Positions 9,379 through 20,132 of a stretch of 64,000 nt of DNA are shown here, piece by piece. Origin of the DNA: Nilaparvata lugens (lineage: Eukaryota; Arthropoda; Insecta; Hemiptera; Delphacidae); assembly GCF_014356525.2 (NCBI RefSeq), contig NC_052509.1, forward strand, positions 28,632,890 to 28,696,889, read 5' to 3'. The notes below the pieces were generated by a model. The model worked only from the letters and a program-made list of their open reading frames with translations, was not told where the DNA came from and did not search any database. Within the stretch, counting starts at the first letter, position 1, and each line of letters opens with the position of its first letter. The position numbers and the translations under genes were made by a program.

Positions 9379-11989
9379 CCTCTCTTCTGCCATTCCACTG
9401 AATACATCCAGCAGCGCACAGATCCAAATACTTCAAGTTTCACAATGAAATCCATCAGCGATTTAAGCTTTTGTCGGAAAACACGTGCTATAATGTCATG
9501 CTTATCCACGTGTGATTGCCCAGGAAGTAACAGCTGCCGTATCTCGTCCCAAACTGGATTGCATGTGAAAGTGATAAATAAATCTGGACGCCCATAATGA
9601 CGAACATATGACATTGCATCTTGAGCATATTCTTGCATGTGACGTGGACTGCCAATGAATGAAGATGGCAAAATAGTTAGCTTTCCAACGCTGGTTGTAT
9701 TACCGTCATTCACAACTGCATCTCGCAAATGAATATATTCTTCAGAGCGTAGTTTAGTCTGATTCAAACGGAGAAATAGCAAACGTTCCGTTTCAATTTT
9801 TGCATACATATCCACAAGGTACTGGTGAAATAACTGACGGAATTTAAAAATATGATTGTCCTCGTTCCTCCGAATCATTAAGCGGTATGCGTAAAAGTTC
9901 ATTGAGCTGCACTTTTTATTGATTTCTGCACCATTTACTGGATTTATCATTTTCACATTGAAATGATATCCATTAGCACCATCCCAAAAGATCACTGGAT
10001 ATTGTAAAGCATCGTAACAACGGTGAGTTTCTGCTACGTTTATTAATTGATTATTTCTTCGATGGAGAACAATATCTCTAGGTTGGAACTGATCTCCAAC
10101 TATGACAATTATTGCTACTTCGTCTATAGTTGGAGCATTATATCTCCGGACATGTTCTCCAGCGGGAGTTTTGTCTGCGTGAATAAGAATTTTGTGGGTA
10201 TCTGATGGCATTATATCAATTGCTGTTTTGAACAAACGCACCAAATTGTTCCTTTCGTGAAGGAGCTCCTGCAGCTGCGAAATAATGGATCTTCTTAGAG
10301 AGTTATGTATTCCACAACGTGCATCTACTTCATCTCTATCATCACCAATGAAGTAAATTTGTAGGAATTTATGGTCACTATCTGAGAACGGGAGCAGGGA
10401 GCCAGCTTTGTGATATATTTGCCCTTTGATTTTAAAAGTTGGCATAAATTGAGCAGTCACGATTTCCGCACCAAATGACGTCATTTGGAAGCAAGAGTTA
10501 TATTTCCTGATGTTCGATAAGAAATGCTTCGATTCAGCGGTAGATCCAGCAAGTAAAGTTTTGAATGGCTGTGGTTGTGCATCAAGTTGAGGCAATTTGA
10601 TTTTTCCGCCAGCGCAACACATCCCTTTCGTTTCATTATTAAACTTTAGAGCCTGGCAGTAGCTACATACATGACTCATCTGACCAATGACAACATGCTG
10701 ACTTGAACTATAATCAACAGCTGGATTGTACCGGAACGCAAGACGATTGTATTCCAGATGCAGATCAGCTGTTCTTTCTGTTCGTGTTTCAGCTATCCTC
10801 ACCCTTTCGCGTTCATTTCGTTCAAAACGAACCAAATTTGTTGCTGCAGAACGCGACTGACGTGCTCGCAATCGTGCATCCTCAAGCCTGGCTGCTCGTC
10901 TTTCTGCTGGGTCTACGTTGCGTGTCTGGATGGTGCTTAGCCTGTTCCTCTCTCGTACGGATGCTCGCTCTTCCACAGTCATATTCGAAAGCCGTCTCCG
11001 TGAGACGGCCAAAATTTGACTTTCTGCGAGGCATTATTTCGGTTTTCACTGAAACAGAAGAAAGGAAAATATGTGTGTGTATCACTTTACACACACGTAA
11101 GAAGTGAAACTTCCTTATGACATATCATTTTTCGTAAAATGACTTACTATTTACTAATTGAAATTATTTATTGAAAGTAATACAATTATTATTAGATGAC
11201 TGCCAATTTAACGAACATGCATTAATTTTTTAGAATTCAAAATAAATGAATAAATTATTAAATGTTTATTTAATTATAAAAAATTAATAACATAATATAT
11301 ATGAAAAATATAAGAAAATTATTAGAAATAGATGATTAAATAAATGCACGTCTTTATGTTTTCATTTCCTAACTGTGAACTGTTTTACATTTCATTGTTA
11401 TTTTATTTGATTTTATTATTGAAATTAATTGATGTTAACTATATTAACATTCGTAATAATTAATAATTGAGTTGAGTTTATTGTTTTATGATTGTTGGCA
11501 TTATTGATTTTGTTAACAGTATATATGTATTTATTTTTAGTGTATATTTTTCTCTTAATATTTTAAAATTTTTCACAAATACAGGGTGATTCATAATTAT
11601 GGTGAAATATTTTAATACGTGATAGTAGAGGTAAAAATAAGAAAAAAGTTCATATAAACATATATCCATAAATGCTTCATTAGCGAGCTATACAGGGTGA
11701 AAGATTTCGACCGGAATTCAGTTCCTCTGGTGAAATATACCGATGCTGAATTGTTTGGGGAATAGTTTTTGAAAAAATTATGATGGATTCATATGGAAAA
11801 ATATCTGAAAAATTGAATAAAACTAGTCTGGAAGCTGTAGTGTGAGTAGTTTTTGAGAAAAACGTTGAAATATGCAAAAAAATTAAGTAGAAAAACACAG
11901 ACTTCTACGTTTGATGCCCAATAACTTTCTTTAATGACCAGCAAACAAATAATTTTTTCGCAATAAAAATTGTAGAGAATTTAATTCTG

Positions 11990-12957
11990 AAACCTTAGTG
12001 TAAATTGTGAAATTCGATTATTTTTTTAGTCGTAATTTTTTTAAAGTCGTCAAAACAGCTGTTCTACAGATGAAATATCTCGACTATGTGTTATTTTTAT
12101 GAACTGCGCTACCTACCTACCTCATGCACGAGAAGGAGGTTACTAAGTCCATTTCTCAAGGATGGGGTGGACCCCCCATTAGTTTCCCAGAGAGGAGAAT
12201 CATGCCAGTTGATAGAGCTGATAAAAAGCTATCCATTTAATAAATTTGAAGAAAATCGTTACAGCCGTTTTCGAGAAAACCGTGAAAAACATGGTTTTTT
12301 AGTGATTATCCGCCATTTTTCTCAAAAATATTACGGAACTCCTGCAATTTTCCCAGAAATGAGACTCATGTCAGTTGATAGAGCTTATAAATAGCTATCC
12401 ATGGTATAAATTTGAAGAAAATCGTTAGAGCCGTTTTCGAGAAAACCGTGAAAAACATGGGTTTTTAGTAATTATCCGCCATTTTTCTCGAGAATATTAC
12501 GCAGCTCCTGCAATTTTCCCAGAAATGAGACTTATGTCAGTTGATAGGGCTCATAAATAGCTATCCATGGTATAAATTTAAAGAAAATCGTTAGAGCCGT
12601 TTTTGAGAAAATCGTGAAAAACATGGTTTTTTAGTAATTATCCGCCATTTTTTCCGCCATCTTGAATTGAATTTTATTGAATTTCTTATTGTCGGGTCCT
12701 CATGGTATAAGGACCTTAAGTTTAAAATTTCAAGTCAATCGGTTAATTAGGAATGGAGTTATCGTGTTCACAGACATACACACATACACACACACACACA
12801 TACACACACACACACACACACACAGACCAACACCCAAAAATCATGTTTTTGGACTCAGGGGACCTTGAAACGTATAGAAAACTTGAAATTGGGGTACCTT
12901 AATTTTTTTTGGAAAGCAATACTTTCCTTACCTATGGTAGTAGGGCAAGGAAAGTAA
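11990..12957 (+). repeat. Microsatellite-bearing dispersed repeat M, copy 1 (5' truncated)
   Basis: Shares long blocks with 21670-22453: 'acagctgttctacagatg', 'ggtggaccccccattag', three internal degenerate units around 'cgttagagccgttttcgaga', then a (CA)n tract (12776-12830), 'caggggaccttgaaacgta', and a hairpin end pairing 'actttccttacc' with 'ggcaaggaaagt'. It lies inside mariner-like element B3. No coding capacity. Confidence 0.8.
12770..12832. repeat. (CA)n microsatellite
   Basis: Imperfect acacac tract interrupted by 'at', always in the same place within repeat M; the same tract recurs at 22268-22321. Confidence 0.9.
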
Positions 12958-13716
12958 AAACAAACTGTAAGTTAGACCTACTGTAACCGCGCTGTGTTTT
13001 GTTTAATCAATTAACCAGTTATTTGTAACCATTCCACTTTGCTTTTGTGTTAACTTTTTAAAAAATGGCAGGTAATCTTAGACATTATTCATACTCCGAA
13101 TTAGCTGATATGCATTGAATGTATGGAGTGGGACACTACTGTAATAGTTCAAAAACTATTCCCCAAACAATTCAGCATCGGTGTATTTCACCAGAGGAAC
13201 TGAATTCCGGTCGAAATCTTTCACTCTGTATAGCTCGCTAATGAAGCATTTATGGATATATGTTTATATGAACTTTTTTTCTTATTTTTACCTCTACTAT
13301 CACGTATTAAAATATTTTACCATAATTATGAATCACTCTGTATATTGATAACCGACTCCTGGCAGACAACCTTTTCGGTTATGCCAAAATTGAATGGCTT
13401 AGTTTGTTTTCTTATTTCCTTGAATAATTAATTATGCATATGAAATGTTTTTATTTTATTTTTTTTGTTTTTTATCCTTAGCTGTTAAATAAAGGCATTT
13501 TTTATTCATTTATTCATTATTCAATTAATATTTGCTAGTTTTAATGTGATTATATTTATATACATTAACTGATACCTATGAACAAAAAGCGAGGTTAATG
13601 TGATAAATATGTTAAATAAATATGTTTTGTCATTGATTAATTAGTAAACTAATATTTTACATATTTATTCAATTAATTAATATTAAATAAATAATAATTA
13701 CAAAAAAATAAATCAT

Positions 13717-14001
13717 GGTTGTCAGCGAGTTTTTTCCTCGCTTTTGGCAGATGGCGCGGTCACTGGTACACAGCTGATCGTTAAAAAACCTGTTTTTTCG
13801 CGGTCGCGGATATGTGACTTATGCAAAAAAATGTAATTGGGAACTAAATTGTTTCTCATGTGACTGCGTCATTACTATTGCGGTTGTCAGCGAGTGTTTT
13901 CCTCGCTTCTGGCAGATGGCGCGGTCACTGGTACATCAGCTGCAGCTGATCGTTAAAAACCTGTTTTTTCGCGGTCGCGGATATGTGACTTATGCAAAAA
14001 A
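13717..14001 (-). repeat. Direct repeats in the Helitron leader
   Basis: A ~115-bp segment beginning 'ggttgtcagcgag' and ending 'tgtgacttatgcaaaaa' occurs at 13717-13833 and 13882-14001 (period 165). Each contains 'agatggcgcggtcactggta' and 'ttcgcggtcgcggatatg'. The second copy has six extra bases (cagctg). These sit just inside the Helitron 5' end and may be part of the element's promoter. Confidence 0.85.
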
Positions 14002-14110
14002 TAGATAAAAACAATCCTTGATGCGGATTTTATAACATGTTAAAATTTCAACTCAATCGGTGCAGTACTTTTGGAGTTTTTGAAGCGTACACAAACCAAC
14101 ATAACATTTT

Positions 14111-14125
14111 TATATATATAGAAGA
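14111..14125 (-). other. Helitron 5' terminus
   Basis: The minus strand reads TCTTCTATATATATA from 14125, preceded by host A (t at 14126 on plus). The TC start and A|T target fit Helitron termini, as does the immediately following 'aaaaatgttatgttggttt' leader seen in insect Helitrons. Confidence 0.82.
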
Positions 14126-14242
14126 TTAAATTAATATTTTAATATTTAAAAGAAATTTTTAGAATAATTTTCTCGAGTATGATTCTTACATTTGTTGATT
14201 TTATTATTTGTTATGATTGAAGTGAATTTGTGTTGTTGGCAG

Positions 14243-14407
14243 ACTGGTTCGGATGTGTTTGTGCCGGTGACAGTGAACCGAGCGACCCTGCTGTCAATGG
14301 ATGCAAGCACTGTGCTCGTGTGCCGGTGGCCCCCGCCCCTCAGGGCGCAGTACTACAGAAACCTCCTACCTGAATTACAAATAACCCTTTGTTCCTCGTG
14401 CAATAAG
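14243..14407 (+). CDS. IFT122: IFT122 homologue, penultimate exon
   Basis: 55 codons in phase 0, from acceptor ggcag (ending 14242) to donor AAG|gtagac. It reads TGSDVFVPVTVNRATLLSMD, then a stretch with RWPPPLRAQYYRNLLPE, then ITLCSSCNK. The RWPPPLR-QYFR-LLP and CPSC blocks are hallmarks of the IFT122 C-terminus; CSSC supplies the first half of the terminal CxxC...CxxC zinc-binding knuckle. It is separated from the previous exon by the Helitron-filled intron. Without the Helitron that intron would be about 420 bases. Confidence 0.9.
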
Positions 14408-15067
14408 GTAGACGCATTTCATTTTTAATCCTGTCATAAATCTAGTATCTATATTATATGAATTATTACTGTTAATAATTTTCACGGAATATGCGAAAAG
14501 CAGGTGCTCACTTGGAGGTATGCTGTTAACGTGTGGTGTCGCTGCCAGAACCATGCCATAAATCTATTATTATCAAAAGGTTTCAAGTTCAAACTCTGAT
14601 CGAAACGTTTAATTGAATTTAACGTTTGAGAATCATTTCAATCTGTCAGCTTTGGTTGAATGAAAAACGTTGGTGTTCTAAACATAAGGAATGATGAATT
14701 TATGGCTACCTCAAACTTTTATGAATAAGATTTATTTCGAGATATCCATATCTAATAATCGAAGTGTAAAGTTTATAATTTTATAAAAAAAATTAAAATT
14801 AATAAAAATTAAACTTACGAAGTAATAAATCCCATTGGCGAATTTTGTTGACAAAGTGAGGCACATCATGATTTGGAGTAAACAAATCAAAGCAACTGGC
14901 GGCAAAGATCCCAGAGAAGAGACGATTGGAGGCATTGTGTTGAGGAGGCCAAGGTCCACCCAGGACTGTAGAGCCAACTAAAGTAAAGTAAGTAAGTAAA
15001 TCAAAGCAATTTCACAAATTAAATAATATTGTATAGGGCTAGTCTTTATCTTATTTCTGTTTTACAG

Positions 15068-15187
15068 GTGTTCCACGTTGATGATTTTGAAATGAAGATT
15101 CTTCAGAATGGCCATTGTCCCTTCTGTAGGACCAAGCCAGACACCTATAACATAGTAAATGAACAAGAAAATGGTGGATTCATGTAG
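15068..15187 (+). CDS. IFT122: IFT122 homologue, last exon with stop
   Basis: Acceptor tttacag ends at 15067. The exon reads VFHVDDFEMKILQNGHCPFC and then RTKPDTYNIVNEQENGGFM, with stop TAG at 15185-15187. Joined to the previous exon it gives C-S-S-C-N-K-V-F-H...C-P-F-C, the paired CxxC motif that ends IFT122 in other animals. Vertebrate proteins stop a few residues after this motif, so a terminal exon is expected. A donor-like GTAGGT overlaps the stop, so a further exon cannot be fully excluded. Confidence 0.88.
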   Translation: MFHVDDFEMKILQNGHCPFCRTKPDTYNIVNEQENGGFM

Positions 15188-16395
15188 GTCTTATTTGTTT
15201 ATATTAGCTTTTGGAGCTCAACAATAGACGTTCTCTATTGAAATAGTTGTGAAAAGGCGAGTAATGTCCAATTCCATCAATTAAATGGTATTGAATATTA
15301 ATCATGAAATACTCGATTGATGAAACATTATTTTTATACTTTAAATTTTATAATAGATAATAATACGTTGAAAATGTACAATAGAAGCGAAGGATTCGCT
15401 CCTTTTTTATTCAATCGTTGATATAATCGGTTGTTGATAATTCAAAAACCTAGGTTAGGTACGACTACAGTAATTAAAACCACAGTATGGCCATTGACTG
15501 TCAAACTTTTGATTGGCTTGCTCGATCACGTGGTACAAATCCGCCATTAGGACTCGTAACAAACTTTATAATCATATCTTATTGCATTGAAAACTTGAAA
15601 CTTTTCTTCTACCGAACTTATCTTGGATCACTCCTTCTACCGATTGCAAACATATTTTGAATTTACCATGATTTTGGTATAGCATTTTCGAAGGTAAATT
15701 TATTGTACTTTAATAGAGCAAAAAAACACTAATAAACCGCAAAACATCAATCCTCCATAGCTTTTGCAAACCACTTATTGGGAACCACTGATCTAGATAA
15801 ATATGCCGATGAATTTCAATTCATGAAATATTCAAGTGCTGATTAAAGACTTCTTGACTTTTCTGATTGATTCTCTTCAATTCCGAGTACCCTACCCATA
15901 ACATGTTCAAATGTTCAATAGCTGTTAATATATGAGTTTCGAGTTCAATTCCACGAGCAGTGGTTAAGATTTTAAACATCCTAAATATCTGTACCTCGGA
16001 GGCACAAGACACTATGTCCAATTTCCTAATTTTTCAGGAGAGCAGTTTACAACTTTTTCAACTTCAAACAGCAATTAGTGAAAAGTTGACAACATTACAA
16101 CACAATGTCGTATATAATTATTCTTTATTAATATATCTCATCATGAATCCAAAAATCCATTCAATTTTTTTTATTGAATTTTGAAATGCATGTAGTGGAC
16201 ATAGTGTTTTGTTCCTCTCAAAATCTTGTCAATAGTTGCCTCAGTATTGGTATTTGTCATGAAAATAAATTACAAATTTTACTTATTCTTCATGGTTTTA
16301 TTCTAATAAATACAACATTTTGTATTAGTTATCATTCAGGGTTAATTACTACTACCTACTTAACTACTTACTAGGATATGGGATGAATGCTGAAC
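15188..16395. other. IFT122 3' UTR / intergenic DNA
   Basis: Apart from the candidate poly(A) hexamer I see no gene or clear repeat. A 66-codon minus-strand reading frame (16021-15821) has a plausible amino-acid mix but no recognised motif and no partner frames; it could be a scrap of the neighbouring decayed gene. Confidence 0.4.
15731..15736 (+). terminator. Candidate polyadenylation signal for IFT122
   Basis: First AATAAA downstream of the IFT122 stop, 544 bases on. Only the hexamer supports it; AATAAA is common in this AT-rich DNA. Confidence 0.25.
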
Positions 16396-16399
16396 TTCT

Positions 16400-18600
16400 T
16401 ACTGTATCTCTATGTTATCATCATCTTCTAGTGGATATTCAGTGGTTTGATTCAAATGAGTCAAATTTCTATAGAAGTCATGACAGATGGTGGGAAGAAA
16501 AGGCAACAATTAATTAATGTCATAGTAGTTTTGTTCTGAAATTGGTATGGAACCTGTTGAGATTTGGTTGTGTTTCTGGGAACTATACTCCTTGTCTAGG
16601 AAATCTCACTTGGTTTATCTCTTGGTTTTCACCATTGAAATCGTTTCTCAAGAATAGTTTTCCAATTTTGTCCTGGTGGACTTGTAGCTGGACACACGTT
16701 GATAATAGAAGTGGTCTTTGTTGATGTCCTTCTTTCTATTCACAAAAGGGGGTTTACATGATTGCCTTCTATCAAATAGTGAATTGAAGTTCTTGAAATC
16801 AAAGAGTTGCATGTTATGGACTGTGTAATTACTTGCCTCACTAGCTGTTGCCAGTCGCATGGTGTTAAAATGGCAAGATTATTGAGCTTCTTTCTCTTTC
16901 TGTCAATTAAAGCATGCACACCGTCAGCCTCCATATGGGTATGACCTTTCAGTAGGAACTTCTTTATTATTGCCTCAATCTGGGGATTGATTGATTTATG
17001 AAGCATAAAAAAACTCATGACAACACTTATGTTTTTATTTTGGCCATAGCTATTGTCGGTCCAAAGTATGATTATCTTCTATTGCACTACCAGGAATCAC
17101 ACTATCCGCCCATTTCAAAATTGAGGAGGCAATTTAATTTCCTCCACGGGCACCTTTCGATTCATCTACATCATGCAGTGCAATGAGGAGTCTGATGAAT
17201 CATACAATGTGAAATTCAATGTCCAAAGCTTCCTTTTATAGAAACTAATGCAGTTCGTTGTGAGTGGTGATAGTAAGCATTTCTGCAGATCTCCAGTTGT
17301 TTCTTTGTGTCTTGGTGAGCCTTTAGCCATAGTAGTGTCACGCTTTTTCAAGTCATACCTCATTCTAGATTCATTGAGATGTGCATCATGATCTGCCTTT
17401 ATACATTCTCTCTTCTTGACTCAAATCATTCTTAAGCTTAGCATTGAAAATATCACATGTATCACAGGTGTCTATTTCAGGAGGTTTAAATGAAAACTTG
17501 GACTGTTTGTTGAAAATATCATAGTACAACCATTTATTTCTTAGCTCTTAATTTTTGATCAATGTTTTTTTTTCATTACAGTCAGTATAAAGTTCATTCA
17601 TTTTTTCTATGATTAGCTCTGTGTGCAAATATTTCCTCTCACTCTCCTCTCTTGAGTAATGACTCTCATATTGTGGGAAAGAAGAAATATGTTGTTTGAC
17701 AAGGTTTTTGATTTTCATCAGGAGTTTTATTGCTTGGTGTCTGCCTACCTCCTTTATATTCTTGTACTAAGACCCTGGTTCAAGTTTCTTCAACATATTG
17801 ATTGACATATTCAACACTACTGTGTTAGAAACTGAAAGTGTGTTCAAAAAACATGACCTTACACACCCCAAGTCGATTCATATTTACTGTAAAATAATAG
17901 TAGAGCAGTGATTTATCTTTTGATTAAGTAGAATTTTCATTTCTTTTCCTTGATTCTTACGGATCTCTGGCTTTCAAGACATGATGAGATAAACTGCCTC
18001 TTAACATCTATAGTCCTTTTTCCTCACTTCAGTAAGAGTCAAAAATCTTTTGCCGTTCATTCTTTGGTAACTTATCAAAGCATTTCAACCTGCAATTACA
18101 AGATGGCTTCATTAATCTCGCAGGAACAACTTTCCCCCTGCAAGTTTTCTTTTCCGAATACTACTTGCCCAATCATTAGCATGGACCACACGTTTTTCCC
18201 TTTCTGTGTGCAGTGAGATTTATTATTCACTTTACTCTTGACAACTTCTACCTCTTCAAAAACAGCTTCATTATCTGGAATATTCTCATCATTACTGCTT
18301 GGATATAAATCTTCAGCAATTAAGTTTTGTATTGCGTCATTGCTTATCTGACCTACCTTATTTTTTTGGAAAATTATATGGGCCTATAATTATTATTGCT
18401 GTCCGATTCTGAGCTTTCCTCACTTCCAGGCACATAGTCTATCAGCGTCAGAATCATCACCTAACAAAATTTCATCAATACTTTTGTTGTCCTCGTTTTC
18501 ATTGTAATTTCCTTGTTCGTCCTCATTCTCTTCATGATGATTTGCATCACCAGATGGATCTGGAACAAATTCAAATTTTCTATAGCCTAATGATTACTTT
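16400..18600 (-). pseudogene. Decayed gene of a DUF7869-like, transposon-related family
   Basis: Minus-strand coding remnants in three frames read in order. About 18540-18390 is an acidic start (EENEDEQ, IDEILLGDDSD). About 18190-17960 gives KRVVHANDWASSIRKRKLAG, then CNCRLKCFDKLPKNERQKIF. About 17480 has EIDTCDTCDIF. About 17380-17170 has HLNESRMRYDLKKRD, GDLQKC and LWTLNFTLYD. About 17075-16860 has WTDNSYGQNKN, FLLKGHTHMEADGVHALI and LTPCDWQQLV, followed by a tail to about 16400. The order and the xDNxxGQNKN and GHTHxEADxVH motifs match a widespread insect family of unknown function that looks RNase H-fold/transposase derived. At least six stops and frameshifts, and no introns. The name DUF7869 is from memory and needs a profile search. 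Confidence 0.7.
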
Positions 18601-18815
18601 CTAACTGACTTCAGCAGGCTTGAACCTAGCCTTCAAATGTCGCATATGCAAGGGGCCCCCAATCAAATATCAAATTAGATTATACAGATCTTTGATTCCT
18701 GTCTTTTTAATAACTTTTTTTTATAAATCTGTTCTGTTTTTTTTATATTGTAATCCAACCAAAAGTCAAACACGAGAATAAAGAATGGCTAGTTTATAGT
18801 AGTTTGTATTTCTCT
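18601..18815. other. Spacer without recognised features
   Basis: AT-rich sequence between the decayed gene and the next repeat; nothing supported. Confidence 0.4.
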
Positions 18816-19520
18816 AATATCGGGGCACCGAGCTTCGCTCGTTATTTATTTATTGACTATTGATAAACCGAACACAATTCTTTAAAATGATTGGGGAAGG
18901 ACTAACAGGCACAGCCCAAAACTGTTTCTTCCCCGAATTTTGATTTATACACTATAAATACACCAGAAAGTAGGTTATGTTCCATACACTTGAATTCAGG
19001 TTCAATTTTCAGTTCAAACATTTGGGAACAAAAAAGTTCTAATTTAGATTATTTACAAACTAAATTGAATAACAAAATAACACTCACTAATCACTTAAAA
19101 TTGTCAAATAATGATCAACTTTGAAAATTATGATATACTCTAGTTTAGAAGGATTATCATGTCATGTCAACAAATCAGATTATTTTGATCAAGCCGATTA
19201 AATTGTCTAGCTAGATAATATTTCTCGCTGATTACACAGCTGGAAATAAATCTGTTTCCCACACACGCATCTTCTGTTTCGACAGACGACGAAATTATCA
19301 TCTGTTTTTCCCAAGGATGAATAATTGTCATCCTTTTCATGTCCTTCAGCGAGTTTTCCCAGGGATGAAACCTAGTGCAATCGAATTTTTATATCATAAA
19401 CCTACCATGTTCTAAATTTCGTGAAAATCGTTGGAGCCGTTTTCGAGATCCGTTGAACATAAATAACCAGATATAAAAATATAAACAGATATACAGAAAT
19501 TGCTCGCTTAATATAATAGG
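18816..19520 (-). mobile_element. Non-autonomous Helitron/Helentron-like repeat (tentative)
   Basis: A ~705-bp unit. On the minus strand it starts 'ctattatattaagcgagc', runs through 'ctcgaaaacggctcc', and ends at a perfect hairpin (CGAGC-GAA-GCTCG, 18829-18841) followed by 'gtgccccgatatt'. A terminal GC hairpin in AT-rich DNA with no inverted repeats suggests a Helitron-related, non-autonomous element. No ORF and no second copy in the window, so the class is uncertain. Confidence 0.45.
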
Positions 19521-20132
19521 ATTATTTGTTAAGAGGTCTATTTCCTTCATGAATCAGAATCCGTTGTAATTTTTAGAACATTGCATAATGTTGAAAATTG
19601 GAATTTTTCATATATTTTTTGTTTGTATCTGAATAATGTCAAAGTGAAAAAGTGATCATAAATATGATCTATATAATACGAAAATATGCTTTAATAAGCA
19701 AGGGTGAGCGATTTTTTACTTATTTATACAATTAAGCTTCATTATAAAATTAAAGTATTTCGAATCTTAATGGCGGCGGCGGGAAGAAAGTTCCAATGGC
19801 CAAACTGTCTCTGATACGAGTATATTAATAACTGTAGGTACGACGACCGAGTATTAATACCATAGATTCTTATGAATGTTCACACATTTGCAGTTTGCAA
19901 ACGTACCTTATAAATACTGTAATATAAAGACATGTTTAACATTAGTTAGCTCACCGGGCTGGAGAACTGCTCAAACTAAAATCGCCATTTTTTAAATTGG
20001 CTTTAACTTTCTATTGGTATTGAAATCGGAAATATTGTTTATTGGAGTTAGAAGAGAAGAATTTTTTTTCACATCCTGACTAAGTTTTGAAATTTTCTCT
20101 GAATACGCAGCTTTGAATATAGATATTGGTCA
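19521..20132. other. Non-coding spacer
   Basis: No gene or repeat recognised. Confidence 0.4.

Larger units (their letters stand above)
1890..11034 (-). pseudogene. Helitron Rep-helicase (RepHel), disrupted
   Basis: The gene starts at 11034 (MPRRKSNFGRL), shifts frame within about 15 codons, then runs open from 11012 to about 9380 as an arginine-rich N-terminus, a zinc-finger-like CSYC/CC segment (about 10680-10620) and the Helitron_like_N domain. A retroposon fragment (8919-9378) splits EWQKRG from LPHAHILIWL, the HUH motif of the Rep nickase. A frameshift follows near 8680. The reading frame resumes at 8605 with YICKYVDKG, the Rep tyrosine region. Near 7555 the protein jumps from TATAAFD straight to LLEIGNGQLPVDE, so the helicase part with Walker A and B is missing. 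The last part (2345-1890) keeps FAITINKAQGQSLE and GQLYVACSRVG, the C-terminal PIF1-type helicase motifs, after one more frameshift near 2143. It is certainly non-functional. Confidence 0.9.
11582..13340 (+). mobile_element. Mariner-like element B3, deleted derivative
   Basis: It starts CAGGGTGATTCATAATTATG and ends with the inverted complement (CATAATTATGAATCACTCTG), flanked by TA on both sides (11580-11581, 13341-13342). The ends match elements at 53581-56067 and 59275-61417. Only the first ~28 transposase codons remain (13064-13147, MAGNLRHYSYSELADMH then a stop), followed directly by the right inverted repeat. A microsatellite-bearing repeat (11990-12957) replaces the middle. It is inserted in the Helitron leader, so it is younger than the Helitron. 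Confidence 0.85.
1800..14125 (-). mobile_element. Helitron, complete ends, nested and inactivated
   Basis: A rolling-circle transposon read on the minus strand. Its 5' end at 14125 reads TCTTCTATATATATA, and its 3' end at 1800 reads CTAG preceded by a short hairpin. The flanks are A before the 5' end and T after the 3' end, the A|T target expected of Helitrons. It carries one Rep-helicase gene (11034 to 1890, broken) and a leader with two direct repeats (13717-14001). Inside it are a full non-LTR element (2362-7233), a truncated non-LTR (8919-9378) and a mariner-like derivative (11582-13340). Without those insertions it would be roughly 5.2 kb. It lies antisense in an IFT122 intron and fills nearly all of it. 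Confidence 0.9.

Noticed and set aside
11680..11898. A 72-codon minus-strand frame (FSKTTHTTASRLVLFNFSDI) repeated at 53679-53897, 55751-55969 and 59374-59655
   Set aside because: It is the antisense reading of the long TIR of the B mariner-like family; its recurrence follows the DNA repeat, not protein conservation.
12677..12868. Frame with a TH-repeat protein, also at 22166-22378
   Set aside because: It is a translated (CA)n microsatellite within repeat M.
13717..14001. CRISPR-like or regulatory array in the Helitron leader
   Set aside because: Only two units of about 115 bp with an unequal spacer; a simple duplication explains it.
1298..14407. IFT122 exons as gene fragments captured by the Helitron
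   Set aside because: The exons lie outside the Helitron ends, on the opposite strand, and splice in phase with each other.
15821..16184. Overlapping 60-75-codon frames on both strands downstream of IFT122
   Set aside because: No motif or splice logic; probably chance, though the minus-strand one could be a scrap of the neighbouring pseudogene.
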